A stretch of DNA of 64,000 bases, taken from contig CAZDEE010000001.1 of NCBI GenBank assembly GCA_964504595.1, positions 77,849 through 141,848 of the forward strand. Reading direction: 5' to 3'. Source of the stretch: CAG-826 sp964504595. GTDB taxonomy: Bacteria > Bacillota_I > Bacilli_A > RFN20 > CAG-826. Both the position numbers and the translations under genes were made by a program. A model generated the notes under the pieces. It ran no database searches and had not been told where the DNA came from. It saw only the letters and a list, made by a program, of their open reading frames with translations. Position 1 is the stretch's first letter. Each line of letters starts with the position of its first letter. Of the stretch, positions 35,064-42,767 are shown piece after piece.

Positions 35064-35097
35064 TTCGACAAAATAGACAAATATTAGTTGTTATAAT
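35064..35097 (+). promoter_or_regulatory. Spo0A box and -10 upstream of spo0A
   Basis: TTCGACAAA (35064-35072) is the reverse complement of TTTGTCGAA, a near-perfect Spo0A box. A perfect -10 TATAAT is at 35092-35097, 21 bases after the box core TTCGACA. The geometry is the same as upstream of sirA. It points to autoregulation of spo0A, as is known in B. subtilis; here this is inferred from the sequence. Confidence 0.65.
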
Positions 35098-35127
35098 TGC
35101 CAAGAACACAGAAAAGGAGAAAACTTG

Positions 35128-35901
35128 ATGGAAAAATGGAAGGTGTTTGTTGTCGATGACAACGAAGAAGTAGTGCATTTTATTTCTTCTGTAGTTTCTA
35201 TGCAGTCCAATATGTACGTTATTGATTACGCTTTAGATGGTGAAGAAGCATTACGAAAGTTATCGGTCTTAGAACGAGTCGACATACTAATTACCGACCT
35301 AATAATGCCAAAATTAGATGGCTTTAATTTTCTTAGAAGATTAAAAGATAAAACAAATATTAATATTGGTCATATTATCGCCATGAGCGCATTAGTTAAT
35401 GAAAAAACGTTAAGTTATGTTGCATCCTTAGGTAGTGAAATGTTTTTAATTAAACCTTTTACGCAAAATTCATTAAAAGAAAGCCTAAAAAATATGATTT
35501 CCTCAGAAATTGAATCCGATAATAGTAGTTTAATAACCAACGATTTAAATGCAAGAATATCCTCTTTGCTTCATGAATTAGGAGTACCGGCTCATATTAA
35601 AGGTTATTCCTATTTACGTACCGGTATTATCCACGCTTATAACAATCCAGATTATGTTGGAAGAATAACAAAAGTGCTATATCCAGAAGTTGCTAAATTA
35701 TATAGCACAACAAGCGCACGTGTTGAAAGAGCTATAAGACATGCAATCGAACTTGCATGGACAAGAGGAAATATTGAAAAAATCGATGAAATATTTGGAT
35801 TTACGATCAATGCTGAAAAAGCAAAACCCACTAATTCAGAATTTATCGCGATGATGGCGGATTATCTTCAAGTTCAAAAAAGAAAAGCGATTATGGTATG
35901 A
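35128..35901 (+). CDS. spo0A: Sporulation master regulator Spo0A
   Basis: 257 residues from the ATG at 35128 (an adjacent TTG at 35125 is possible). Receiver domain: acidic pocket VVDDNEE, phosphorylated Asp57 in ILITDLIMPKLDGF, conserved Lys109 in LIKPF. The C-terminal DNA-binding domain matches Spo0A: LLHELGVPAHIKGYSYLRTG, IIHAYNNPDYVGRITKVLYP, and the recognition region TTSARVERAIRHAIELAWTR. It decides entry into sporulation. Spo0B, which phosphorylates Spo0A in B. subtilis, is not seen in its usual place. A terminator begins in the stop codon. Confidence 0.98.
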   Translation: MEKWKVFVVDDNEEVVHFISSVVSMQSNMYVIDYALDGEEALRKLSVLERVDILITDLIMPKLDGFNFLRRLKDKTNINIGHIIAMSALVNEKTLSYVASLGSEMFLIKPFTQNSLKESLKNMISSEIESDNSSLITNDLNARISSLLHELGVPAHIKGYSYLRTGIIHAYNNPDYVGRITKVLYPEVAKLYSTTSARVERAIRHAIELAWTRGNIEKIDEIFGFTINAEKAKPTNSEFIAMMADYLQVQKRKAIMV

Positions 35902-35926
35902 GGAATCGATTGGTTCCTCTTTTTTA
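35900..35926 (+). terminator. Intrinsic terminator after spo0A
   Basis: GAGGAA (35900-35905) pairs with TTCCTC (35914-35919), followed by seven T residues. The stem starts within the TGA stop codon of spo0A. A -10-like TATAAT at 35939-35944 probably serves dinB. Confidence 0.85.
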
Positions 35927-35966
35927 TTATTATTTTGTTATAATATTTCTAAGGAGGGGATTAGTA

Positions 35967-37133
35967 ATGGCAAGAATCATTGTGCATATTGATTTAAATG
36001 CTTTTTTTGCGCGATGTGAAGAAATAAAAGACCCTTCCTTAGAAAATAAGCCAGTTATTGTTGGCAGCAATGGTAAACGAGGGATTGTCTCCACTTGCAA
36101 TTATGAAGCAAGAAAATACGGAATACATTCCGCGATGCCGATGTATATGGCTAGAAGACTATGTTCAACCGCGATTATTAAATCGAGTGATTTTTCATTT
36201 TATGCCCAAAAATCAAACGAATTTATTCATTTTGTAGAAAAATATTCACCTATTATTGAAAAAGCATCCATCGATGAATGTTATGTTGATATGACTTTGC
36301 CATTAAAAGATGTAAAAGACGTAACTGGATATTTTAAGCAATTTCAAGAACAATTGTTTAAAGAAACAAAATTATATTGTTCTATTGGAATCGCTCCAAC
36401 AAAATTTTTAGCAAAAATGGCATCTGATTACAAAAAGCCACAGGGTATTACAATTATTAGAAGACGCGATGTTCCTAAAATATTATATCCTTTATCAATT
36501 GATGAAATGTGGGGGATTGGTAAGAAAAATGCCCCAAAACTTAAAAAAATTGGCATTTTAACAATTGGTGATTTGGCTAATGATGATAGTTATGAAGCAA
36601 AAAAAATCTTAGGAAAGTTCTATTATGTCCTTAAAGATTGGGCTCACGGATTAGGGGATGACCATGTTGATACCGAACCTTGGGATCCAAAATCAATTGG
36701 TCATTCAACGACTTTGCTTGAAGATACTTCAAATATGGAAGAAATATCAACGATTTTTAAAGAATTATCGCTGGAAGTAAGTAAGGAAGCCATTAAAAAA
36801 AAGAAAAAAGGCACAACAGTTCAAATTGTGATAAAATATAGTGACTTTAGAGTTAATAATCGCTCTTTAACTCTAAATGAGCCGATTAATGATTTTGATA
36901 ATATTTATCAGATTGCTATGAAATTATTTGAAAAACATTATACAGGTGATTTGCTTAGATTAATTGGAGTTTCGCTTCAAAATCTAATTGATGAAGAGGA
37001 TATTGTAGTTCAAATGAGTATCTTTAATTATCAAAAACACGAAGAAGAAAGTGCAACAAAACTCTTAATTAATGAACTTAATAGGCATTTGAAAGAACCA
37101 ATTTTAAAAAGAGCGAGTGATTTGAAAAAATAG
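35967..37133 (+). CDS. dinB: DNA polymerase IV (Y family)
   Basis: 388 residues from the ATG at 35967 (AAGGAGGGG upstream); a start at 35898 would run through the spo0A terminator and is rejected. It is an error-prone translesion polymerase. The N-terminal HIDLNAFFARCEEIKDPSLE and catalytic EKASIDECYVDMTLP carry the metal-binding acidic residues; CSIGIAPTKFLAKMASDYKK and the helix-hairpin-helix MWGIGKKNAPKLKKIGI follow, then the little-finger domain. No beta-clamp motif was confidently located. It stands alone between spo0A and xerD. Confidence 0.95.
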   Translation: MARIIVHIDLNAFFARCEEIKDPSLENKPVIVGSNGKRGIVSTCNYEARKYGIHSAMPMYMARRLCSTAIIKSSDFSFYAQKSNEFIHFVEKYSPIIEKASIDECYVDMTLPLKDVKDVTGYFKQFQEQLFKETKLYCSIGIAPTKFLAKMASDYKKPQGITIIRRRDVPKILYPLSIDEMWGIGKKNAPKLKKIGILTIGDLANDDSYEAKKILGKFYYVLKDWAHGLGDDHVDTEPWDPKSIGHSTTLLEDTSNMEEISTIFKELSLEVSKEAIKKKKKGTTVQIVIKYSDFRVNNRSLTLNEPINDFDNIYQIAMKLFEKHYTGDLLRLIGVSLQNLIDEEDIVVQMSIFNYQKHEEESATKLLINELNRHLKEPILKRASDLKK

Positions 37134-37160
37134 TGAAAAAGTCAATAAAAGTGATTTTTT

Positions 37161-37174
37161 AGTATATAATTAGT
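37161..37174 (+). promoter_or_regulatory. -10 element upstream of xerD
   Basis: AGTATATAATTAGT contains TATAAT at 37165-37170 and is identical to the 14-mer at the tkt promoter. No convincing -35 hexamer is seen at the expected distance. Confidence 0.4.
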
Positions 37175-37191
37175 AGAAAAGGAGTATTACA

Positions 37192-38076
37192 ATGAAGCTT
37201 GAAGATGCATTTGATTTATATACTCAATATCTTCTTGTTGAAAAAGGGTTGACCCCAACAACGGTAAAAAACTATCAAGATGATATTAATCAGTTTTTCT
37301 TAATGCTTAATGATACAATTCATTCAACTTCAGAATTAACTGGTGAGCACATTTATCAATTTATGAAAATGCAAAATATTAAAGGAATGATGACTTCAAC
37401 AGTTATTAGAAGAATATCCGCGATTAGAAACTTCTATATATTCTTACAAAAAGAAGGAATGCTTAATGATAAGATTCCTACCATTCCGTCGCTCAAACTA
37501 GGTCAACATCTTCCATCTGTATTATCATTAGAAGAAGTAGAAAAGCTTTTAGAAGCTCCAAATCTAAATACTGAAGCTGGAATTCGTGATAGAGCAATGC
37601 TAGAATTAATGTATGCTTCTGGACTCCGTGTATCAGAATTATTGATGTTAGAACGATCAATGATTAATTTTGATAACAATCTTGTAAGAATTTTTGGAAA
37701 AGGAAGAAAAGAAAGAATAATTCCAATCGGGGATTATGCGATATATTATTTAAAAGAATACATGGTTAATGTTCGTTCAAAAAACATAGGAAAAGGGACA
37801 AAATATGTGTTTTTAAATAAAAAAGGTAAACCTTTAACTAGACAATATTTCTTTAAACAAGTTAAAAAATACGCAAAAGAAGTTGGAATAGAAGTAGAAA
37901 TTTCTCCGCACACCCTAAGACATTGTTTTGCAACACATCTATTAGAAAATGGTGCTGAGTTACGAGCGGTACAAGAAATGCTCGGTCATACAAATATCGC
38001 AACAACGCAAATTTACACTCATGTTTCATCAAACAGAATTACGAGTGCTTATGATTTATATAGTAAAAGAAAGTAA
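37192..38076 (+). CDS. xerD: Site-specific tyrosine recombinase XerD
   Basis: 294 residues. An N-terminal SAM-like core-binding domain (FDLYTQYLLVEKGLTPTTVK onward) is followed by the catalytic domain with the tyrosine-recombinase set: Arg in ASGLRVSELL, Lys in IFGKGRKERIIPI, HTLRHCFATHLLENGA, GHTNIATTQIYTHV (His and nucleophilic Tyr). XerC/XerD resolve chromosome dimers at dif. It is not flanked by repeats or integrase-type cargo. The next gene is deoB, as ripX/xerD is followed by drm in B. subtilis, so a housekeeping role is favoured over a phage integrase. Confidence 0.93.
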   Translation: MKLEDAFDLYTQYLLVEKGLTPTTVKNYQDDINQFFLMLNDTIHSTSELTGEHIYQFMKMQNIKGMMTSTVIRRISAIRNFYIFLQKEGMLNDKIPTIPSLKLGQHLPSVLSLEEVEKLLEAPNLNTEAGIRDRAMLELMYASGLRVSELLMLERSMINFDNNLVRIFGKGRKERIIPIGDYAIYYLKEYMVNVRSKNIGKGTKYVFLNKKGKPLTRQYFFKQVKKYAKEVGIEVEISPHTLRHCFATHLLENGAELRAVQEMLGHTNIATTQIYTHVSSNRITSAYDLYSKRK

Positions 38077-38091
38077 AAATGAGGTGTTTTT

Positions 38092-39288
38092 ATGAAAAAA
38101 TTTAAAAGAATATTCTTAATTGTTATGGATTCCGTTGGCATTGGAGCAATGGATGACGCTAAAAAGTTTAACGATGAAGGAACAAATACTTTTGTTCATA
38201 CATCTTTGGAATGTGGCGGATTAAATATTCCAACATTAAATAGTCTTGGAATTGGTGATTTAGCCCCAATTCTAGGTACATCGAAAGTTAGCCATCCTAA
38301 TTCGTATTCATTAGTTTTAAATGAGGCTAGTAATGGAAAAGATACAATGACTGGTCACTGGGAAATGATGGGGATTTTAACCACAAAGCCATTTAAAACT
38401 TTTACCGATACTGGTTTTCCACAAGAATTGATCGACGAACTTGAGCAAAAAACTGGACATAAGTTTATCGGTAATTATGCATCAAGCGGAACAGAAATAC
38501 TAAAAGAATTAGGCGAAGAACATCTAAAAACTGGTAATCTAATCGTTTATACATCCGCTGATAGCGTTCTTCAAATTGCTGCTCACGAAGAGACTATCGG
38601 AGTTCCAGAATTATATAGATGTTGTGAAATCGCTCGAAAAATATGCTTAAAACCGGAGTTTTTATTAGGTAGAATTATTGCTAGACCTTTCATTGGAACT
38701 TCAAAAGAAACCTTTAAAAGAACTGCAAATCGCCATGACTACGCTTTATCTCCAAGTGGAATTACAGCCCTAGATATTTTAAAGAAAAATGGTTATGAAG
38801 TGTCTTGTATCGGTAAAATATATGATATCTTTAATGGAGTAGGAGCAACTAAAACTCAAAAAACCATTTCAAATAAAGATGGAATGATTAAAACTATCGC
38901 TGAAGCTAAAGATACAAATTATGAAGGTTTATGCTTTGTTAATTTAGTGGAATTTGATTCTGAATATGGCCATAGACGTAATCCAAAAGGATATGGTAAT
39001 TGTATTGAAGAGTTTGATTCACAATTAAAAGAATTGCTTGATGTCATTAATGACGATGATTTGGTATTAATTACCGCAGATCATGGAAACGACCCAACAT
39101 ATATCGGATCTGACCATACCCGTGAAAGAGTTCCACTACTATGTTACTCAAAATCATTTAAAAATGGTCGAAATATCGAATTTAGAAATTCTTTTTCTGA
39201 TATCGGCGCGACAATTTTAGAAAATTTTGGATTAGTAAAAGATAATTCTATGATCGGAGAATCTATTAAAGAATTATTAAATGATTAA
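38092..39288 (+). CDS. deoB: Phosphopentomutase
   Basis: 398 residues, typical length. DeoB interconverts ribose-1-phosphate and ribose-5-phosphate (and the deoxy forms) in nucleoside salvage. The alkaline-phosphatase-like metal motifs are seen: FLIVMDSVGIGAMDDAKKFN, GKDTMTGHWEMMGI with the phosphorylated Thr, NLVEFDSEYGHRRNPKGYG, and ITADHGNDPTYIGSDHTRE. The GAGGTG ribosome binding site lies 15 bases after the xerD stop codon, so both are probably in one transcript. The terminator at 39294 follows at once. Confidence 0.97.
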   Translation: MKKFKRIFLIVMDSVGIGAMDDAKKFNDEGTNTFVHTSLECGGLNIPTLNSLGIGDLAPILGTSKVSHPNSYSLVLNEASNGKDTMTGHWEMMGILTTKPFKTFTDTGFPQELIDELEQKTGHKFIGNYASSGTEILKELGEEHLKTGNLIVYTSADSVLQIAAHEETIGVPELYRCCEIARKICLKPEFLLGRIIARPFIGTSKETFKRTANRHDYALSPSGITALDILKKNGYEVSCIGKIYDIFNGVGATKTQKTISNKDGMIKTIAEAKDTNYEGLCFVNLVEFDSEYGHRRNPKGYGNCIEEFDSQLKELLDVINDDDLVLITADHGNDPTYIGSDHTRERVPLLCYSKSFKNGRNIEFRNSFSDIGATILENFGLVKDNSMIGESIKELLND

Positions 39289-39293
39289 TGTAA

Positions 39294-39326
39294 AAAACGT
39301 CTTAGAGCGATTCTAAGGCGTTTTTA
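39294..39326. terminator. Bidirectional terminator between deoB and the Crp/Fnr gene
   Basis: AAACGTCTTAGA pairs with TTCTAAGGCGTTT (one G-U-type mismatch) around GCGA; T-runs lie on both strands. It overlaps the last codons and stop of the convergent regulator gene, so it can end transcripts in both directions. Confidence 0.8.
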
Positions 39327-39925
39327 TTTATTTTAATACATTTATTCATAAAAGTTATAATTCCTTCATCTACGAGGCTATAAAGCAATCGGGAAGTAGT
39401 TTCACGAGTTAAGCAAATCTCTTTTGCTAAATTAGTTACAGAGGCTATTTTTATAAATTCTTTGTTTTTTAAAGAGAATGCTAAATAAGATATCAATCTA
39501 TCTTTAGCATTTTGAATAGATAATATTTTCATTTTTTGGGTAATATCAATAGTTTTATCTGCAAGAATATTAAGATATATTTGTAAAAATTCTTCATTTT
39601 TTCGCATAATTTTCAACAAATTATCTTTTTTTATAATATATCCTTTGCCTTTCTTTGTGGCAATAATGTTACTTAAATATTTATTTGAAGATGAAAAAAT
39701 CAAATTATTACCAAATATTGAAGGGGAGTATAAGTAATTAAATATTTGTTCATTGCCATTGATGTCAAAATTAACCATTTGAATCTCACCATTTGTAATA
39801 ATGACTATTTCTTCACAAATTTGGTCTTTTTTAAATAAAATTTGTCCTTTATAAAACTCTATAATATTCACTTTTAACAAATCATCAATTGTCAAAGTGT
39901 TAATCAATTCCTTTATCAAATTCAT
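39302..39925 (-). CDS. Crp/Fnr family transcriptional regulator
   Basis: 207 residues from the ATG at 39925 (GAGGTGA upstream). The N-terminal cyclic-nucleotide-binding-like beta barrel (FYKGQILFKKDQICEEIVII, TNGEIQMVNFDINGNEQIFN) is followed by the long dimerisation helix and a Crp-type winged helix (VTNLAKEICLTRETTSRLLY). No N-terminal cysteine cluster typical of oxygen-sensing Fnr is seen. The recognition helix RETTSR resembles the RETVGR of E. coli CRP, and a perfect TGTGA-N6-TCACA palindrome lies 17 bases upstream, between this gene and the divergent ABC importer. It therefore probably controls itself and that importer. The effector is unknown. Confidence 0.9.
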   Translation of the reverse strand: MNLIKELINTLTIDDLLKVNIIEFYKGQILFKKDQICEEIVIITNGEIQMVNFDINGNEQIFNYLYSPSIFGNNLIFSSSNKYLSNIIATKKGKGYIIKKDNLLKIMRKNEEFLQIYLNILADKTIDITQKMKILSIQNAKDRLISYLAFSLKNKEFIKIASVTNLAKEICLTRETTSRLLYSLVDEGIITFMNKCIKINKNALESL

Positions 39926-39941
39926 TGTTTTCACCTCATTT

Positions 39942-39957
39942 TGTGATAAAAATCACA
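39942..39957. promoter_or_regulatory. CRP-like operator palindrome
   Basis: TGTGATAAAAATCACA is a perfect TGTGA-N6-TCACA palindrome between the divergent regulator and ABC-importer genes. It lies upstream of -10-like TATAAC/TATAAT sequences (39972-39985 region) that would serve the importer, so the regulator probably acts from here on both genes. Confidence 0.7.
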
Positions 39958-40003
39958 GTTTTACTTTTTTATTATAACATATAATAATCGCTGGGTGATA
40001 AAA

Positions 40004-40912
40004 ATGAAAAAGAAATTAATTTTAGGATTGGCCGCAATCCTCACATTAGCGGCATGTGGTTCAAATAGCAAAAGTGCAACAATTATTGCACCAAGTGGAG
40101 CGCCCGCAATCGCTATTGCAAATTATGCAATTAATCATCAAGAAGATGTCAATCTTGGTAATGATGCTTTCTTATTAGGCGCAGCATTTGGTAAAAAAGA
40201 AGCCGATATTATTATCGCGCCTATTAATTTAGGAGCAACACTATTTAAGGATTCAGCTTCAGGAGCTTATGGATTATACAAAGTTTTAGTTTGGGATAAT
40301 TTATATTTAGTTTCTAGAACTGAAATTAAATCTATTACTGATTTAAAAGATAAGAAAATTACTTCATTTGGTAATGGTAGTACTCCTAATATTGTATTAG
40401 AAAGCTGTATGAAAGCTCATAATCTTGATACTAGCAATATTACTTATGAAGAAAACGTTAACAAAGCTAATGCCGCTTTTTCCGCGAATTTAGCCGATAT
40501 TATCGTATCCGCACAACCAAATGTTTCTGCATTAGATACTAGTAATATATTCGTAACTTCATTATCAACATTCTGGAAAGAAGTTACTGGATATGATACA
40601 TATCCTCAAAGTGGTTTGTTTGTTAAATTTGATTCCTATAAGAAAATTAAAGGCTCTTTAGAAGAAATTAGCGAATCATATGATCATATTCTAGATGATG
40701 TTGAAAAAACCGCTAAAAACGCTTCTACATTGCTTTCTAACTTAAATGAAAATCTTATAAAGAAAGCACTTCCTTATTGCGGATATAAAAATGTTGAAAA
40801 TGTTCGTCAATTAGTGGATAACTATTATCAAAAAATTATTGATTTAGGCTTAGGAAAATCTGTAGGAGAATCGCTACCAGATGAAAAATTCTACGAACTC
40901 CTCGAAAAATAA
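40004..40912 (+). CDS. ABC transporter substrate-binding lipoprotein, NMT1/SsuA-like
   Basis: 302 residues from the ATG at 40004 (GGGTGA upstream). The signal sequence ends in a lipobox LTLAACGSN. The mature part has the two-domain solute-binding fold of the nitrate/sulfonate/bicarbonate type: ATIIAPSGAPAIAIANYAI, ADIIIAPINLGATLFK, then ITSFGNGSTPNIVLESCMKA. The ligand cannot be predicted. It is co-transcribed with the permease at 40881 (32-base overlap). No ATP-binding subunit is found within the window, so the ATPase must be shared or encoded elsewhere. Control by the divergent Crp/Fnr regulator is likely. Confidence 0.82.
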   Translation: MKKKLILGLAAILTLAACGSNSKSATIIAPSGAPAIAIANYAINHQEDVNLGNDAFLLGAAFGKKEADIIIAPINLGATLFKDSASGAYGLYKVLVWDNLYLVSRTEIKSITDLKDKKITSFGNGSTPNIVLESCMKAHNLDTSNITYEENVNKANAAFSANLADIIVSAQPNVSALDTSNIFVTSLSTFWKEVTGYDTYPQSGLFVKFDSYKKIKGSLEEISESYDHILDDVEKTAKNASTLLSNLNENLIKKALPYCGYKNVENVRQLVDNYYQKIIDLGLGKSVGESLPDEKFYELLEK

Positions 40913-41633
40913 TTTTCTAGCCTCCGCTATTTCATTAGTTTTTATTATTTTAGTACTCGCGCTTTTAACATTTAACAATCAAGGAAGTCAAATCTATCCT
41001 TCGATTAAAGATATCTTAGAAGAATTATGGCAAAATATTAGCAATATTGACCGAATTTTGGCATTTATTTCAACTTTTGGAAGGGTAGTAATTACTCTTA
41101 TAATATCGTTTGTCTTATCGTTGATATTTGCTATATTGTATTACCATTTAAAAATAAGCTATTCATTTATAAAACCATTTCTCGTAATTGCTAAAAGTGC
41201 ACCTATCGTAGCAATATCAGTTTACATATACATCCTTGTTGATAGTCTTATTGCGCCATATATTATTGCCGGTCTAGTAACTTTTCCAATCATGCTAGAA
41301 GCGATGATTTCCGCAATCGATCAAGTTCCAAATGATATTGTTAATGAACTCGCACTTATAAAAAGTTCGAAAATATATAAGTTTTTTAAAGTTTATTTAC
41401 CTTTAATTCAAAAATCAATTATAAGTAGTTTATTACAAACCATCGGACTAGGATTCAAAGTAATGATTATGGGCGAATATTTATGTCATACAAAAAGAAG
41501 TATTGGTGTATTAATATATAACTCATATTCATTCTTAGAAATGGATGTACTAATCGCAGTTATTATTGAAGTTGTTGTAATAGTGGTTATTGGTGAGACA
41601 TTAATTAAAAAAATTGAAAAAAAATATTTTTAA
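40881..41633 (+). CDS. ABC transporter permease, SsuC/TauC-like
   Basis: 250 residues with six hydrophobic segments. It carries the BPD_transp_1 domain (FGRVVITLIISFVLSLIFAI, AKSAPIVAISVYIYILV) and an EAA-like loop (VNELALIKSSKIYKFFKVYL). The start codon lies inside the preceding lipoprotein gene, implying translational coupling. It forms the membrane channel of an importer whose ATPase is not present next to it; a terminator at 41632 closes the unit directly after the stop codon. Confidence 0.85.
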   Translation: MKNSTNSSKNNFLASAISLVFIILVLALLTFNNQGSQIYPSIKDILEELWQNISNIDRILAFISTFGRVVITLIISFVLSLIFAILYYHLKISYSFIKPFLVIAKSAPIVAISVYIYILVDSLIAPYIIAGLVTFPIMLEAMISAIDQVPNDIVNELALIKSSKIYKFFKVYLPLIQKSIISSLLQTIGLGFKVMIMGEYLCHTKRSIGVLIYNSYSFLEMDVLIAVIIEVVVIVVIGETLIKKIEKKYF

Positions 41634-41656
41634 CGAGTTTAACACTCGTTTTTTTA
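41632..41656 (+). terminator. Intrinsic terminator after the ABC importer genes
   Basis: AACGAGT (41632-41638) pairs with ACTCGTT (41644-41650), followed by a seven-T run. It starts inside the permease stop codon. Confidence 0.85.
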
Positions 41657-41830
41657 TTGTTTAAAATTTAAAAAAAGTCCATTTTTTTAATCAATTTTTA
41701 CTAATTTTCTAATTTTATAAACATCTTAATCGACCTTTATTTTTTTAGAATAAAATATATTTTAAAAAAATTTACAAAAAGTTAGGAATTATTAAATTTC
41801 AACACTAATTAATATTAGGAGGAAATTTAT

Positions 41831-42394
41831 ATGGGAAATCAAGATTTAATTAGAAAATATCGTTTAAAAGAGCCTGAGGAGAACTTTGATATTAGAGTGG
41901 ATAAAGCAATAAAAAGACAACAAACATTGCAAATAAGAGGTTTAAAAGCTCAATTAGAATGGATCAAAAGACAAATTGAATATTTAACTTTTGCCGAAAA
42001 TCATGAATCATATTTCGAACTTCATCGTGGCGAAGTATATGAATTTGATTGGGGAGTTAATGTTGGCTGTGAATTTTCATCAAGGCATTATGGAGTTGTT
42101 CTAGCTTATTCCGGAAAGACTAATCCATTAGTTTTAGTATGCCCACTTAAAACTAACCGATATGGCGCGAATCCATATAGCGATGTAAATCTAGGTTATA
42201 TAACAAATATAATTAGTGATTCAGAGACACTTGCGGTCGTCAATCAAATTAGAGCGTTAGATAAAGTTAGAATGTATGTTAGACCAATTATTAACGAAAC
42301 AGTTTCTTCAGAAGAAGGTAAAACAAAGCTAACTAAGGAACAAATGAATTTAATTAATAATGGTATTAAAAGTATCTTTAAGCTTAACGAATAG
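41831..42394 (+). CDS. PemK/MazF-like toxin-family protein with N-terminal helical extension
   Basis: 187 residues behind TTAGGAGG. Residues ~1-60 are charged and helical (KAIKRQQTLQIRGLKAQLEW). From about 64 the CcdB/PemK barrel starts: HRGEVYEFDWGVNVGCEFSS, then RHYGVVLAYSGKTNPLVLVC and SETLAVVNQIRALDKVRM, matching the MazF pattern of RGEVY, an R-P/H-variable loop and the conserved NQIRAxD. MazF-type proteins are mRNA interferases normally held by a small antitoxin. No antitoxin gene is visible: upstream (41657-41830) is AT-rich and open-frame-poor, downstream is non-coding. It may be solitary, have its own N-terminal control domain, or serve a housekeeping RNA role. Confidence 0.78.
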   Translation: MGNQDLIRKYRLKEPEENFDIRVDKAIKRQQTLQIRGLKAQLEWIKRQIEYLTFAENHESYFELHRGEVYEFDWGVNVGCEFSSRHYGVVLAYSGKTNPLVLVCPLKTNRYGANPYSDVNLGYITNIISDSETLAVVNQIRALDKVRMYVRPIINETVSSEEGKTKLTKEQMNLINNGIKSIFKLNE

Positions 42395-42767
42395 TGGCTA
42401 TAGTTATAATTTAGTAGTTATTTAGTAGTTATTAAGTTAGTTTAATCTTTAGTCTAATTGTGGAAAACCTTTATTTATCAGCATCCAATCGGAAGTTTTA
42501 AAAAAAAGCAACTTTAAAAAAGTTCCGATAAAATCTAGGTTTTTTACTATTTTAGTTAACATAATAGACATTATACGAAGTAGCCATATATTTAATTATA
42601 TATCATTTAAGTGCTAAATCAATGATATTTATCAATTAAACACTAGTATTCACTCTACTTATATATAACGATCTACTTATATATTTGATCATAATAAAAA
42701 AATCCTCTTAGAGATCATTCTTTAAGAGGACAATATTTTAATTTTAATTTGAATCAAAATACTATTT
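42395..42767. repeat. Non-coding stretch with short direct and inverted repeats
   Basis: No gene is seen in these 373 bases. They hold a tandem 11-mer TTAGTAGTTAT (42411-42421, 42422-42432), an inverted repeat ATCGGAA/TTCCGAT (42488-42494, 42523-42529), two copies of TCTACTTATATAT 18 bases apart (42654-42666, 42672-42684), and the minus-strand terminator at 42695-42730. No function is assigned; simple AT-rich sequence explains some of it. Confidence 0.5.
42695..42730 (-). terminator. Terminator of the yqeG-to-yqeK operon
   Basis: On the minus strand TCCTCTTAA pairs with TAAGAGGA and is followed by a run of T (A-run at 42695-42702 on the plus strand). Confidence 0.85.

Noticed and set aside
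37192..38076. Tyrosine recombinase as an integrase of a mobile element
   Set aside because: Length, motifs and the xerD-deoB order shared with B. subtilis point to housekeeping XerD; no attachment-site repeats or cargo are seen.
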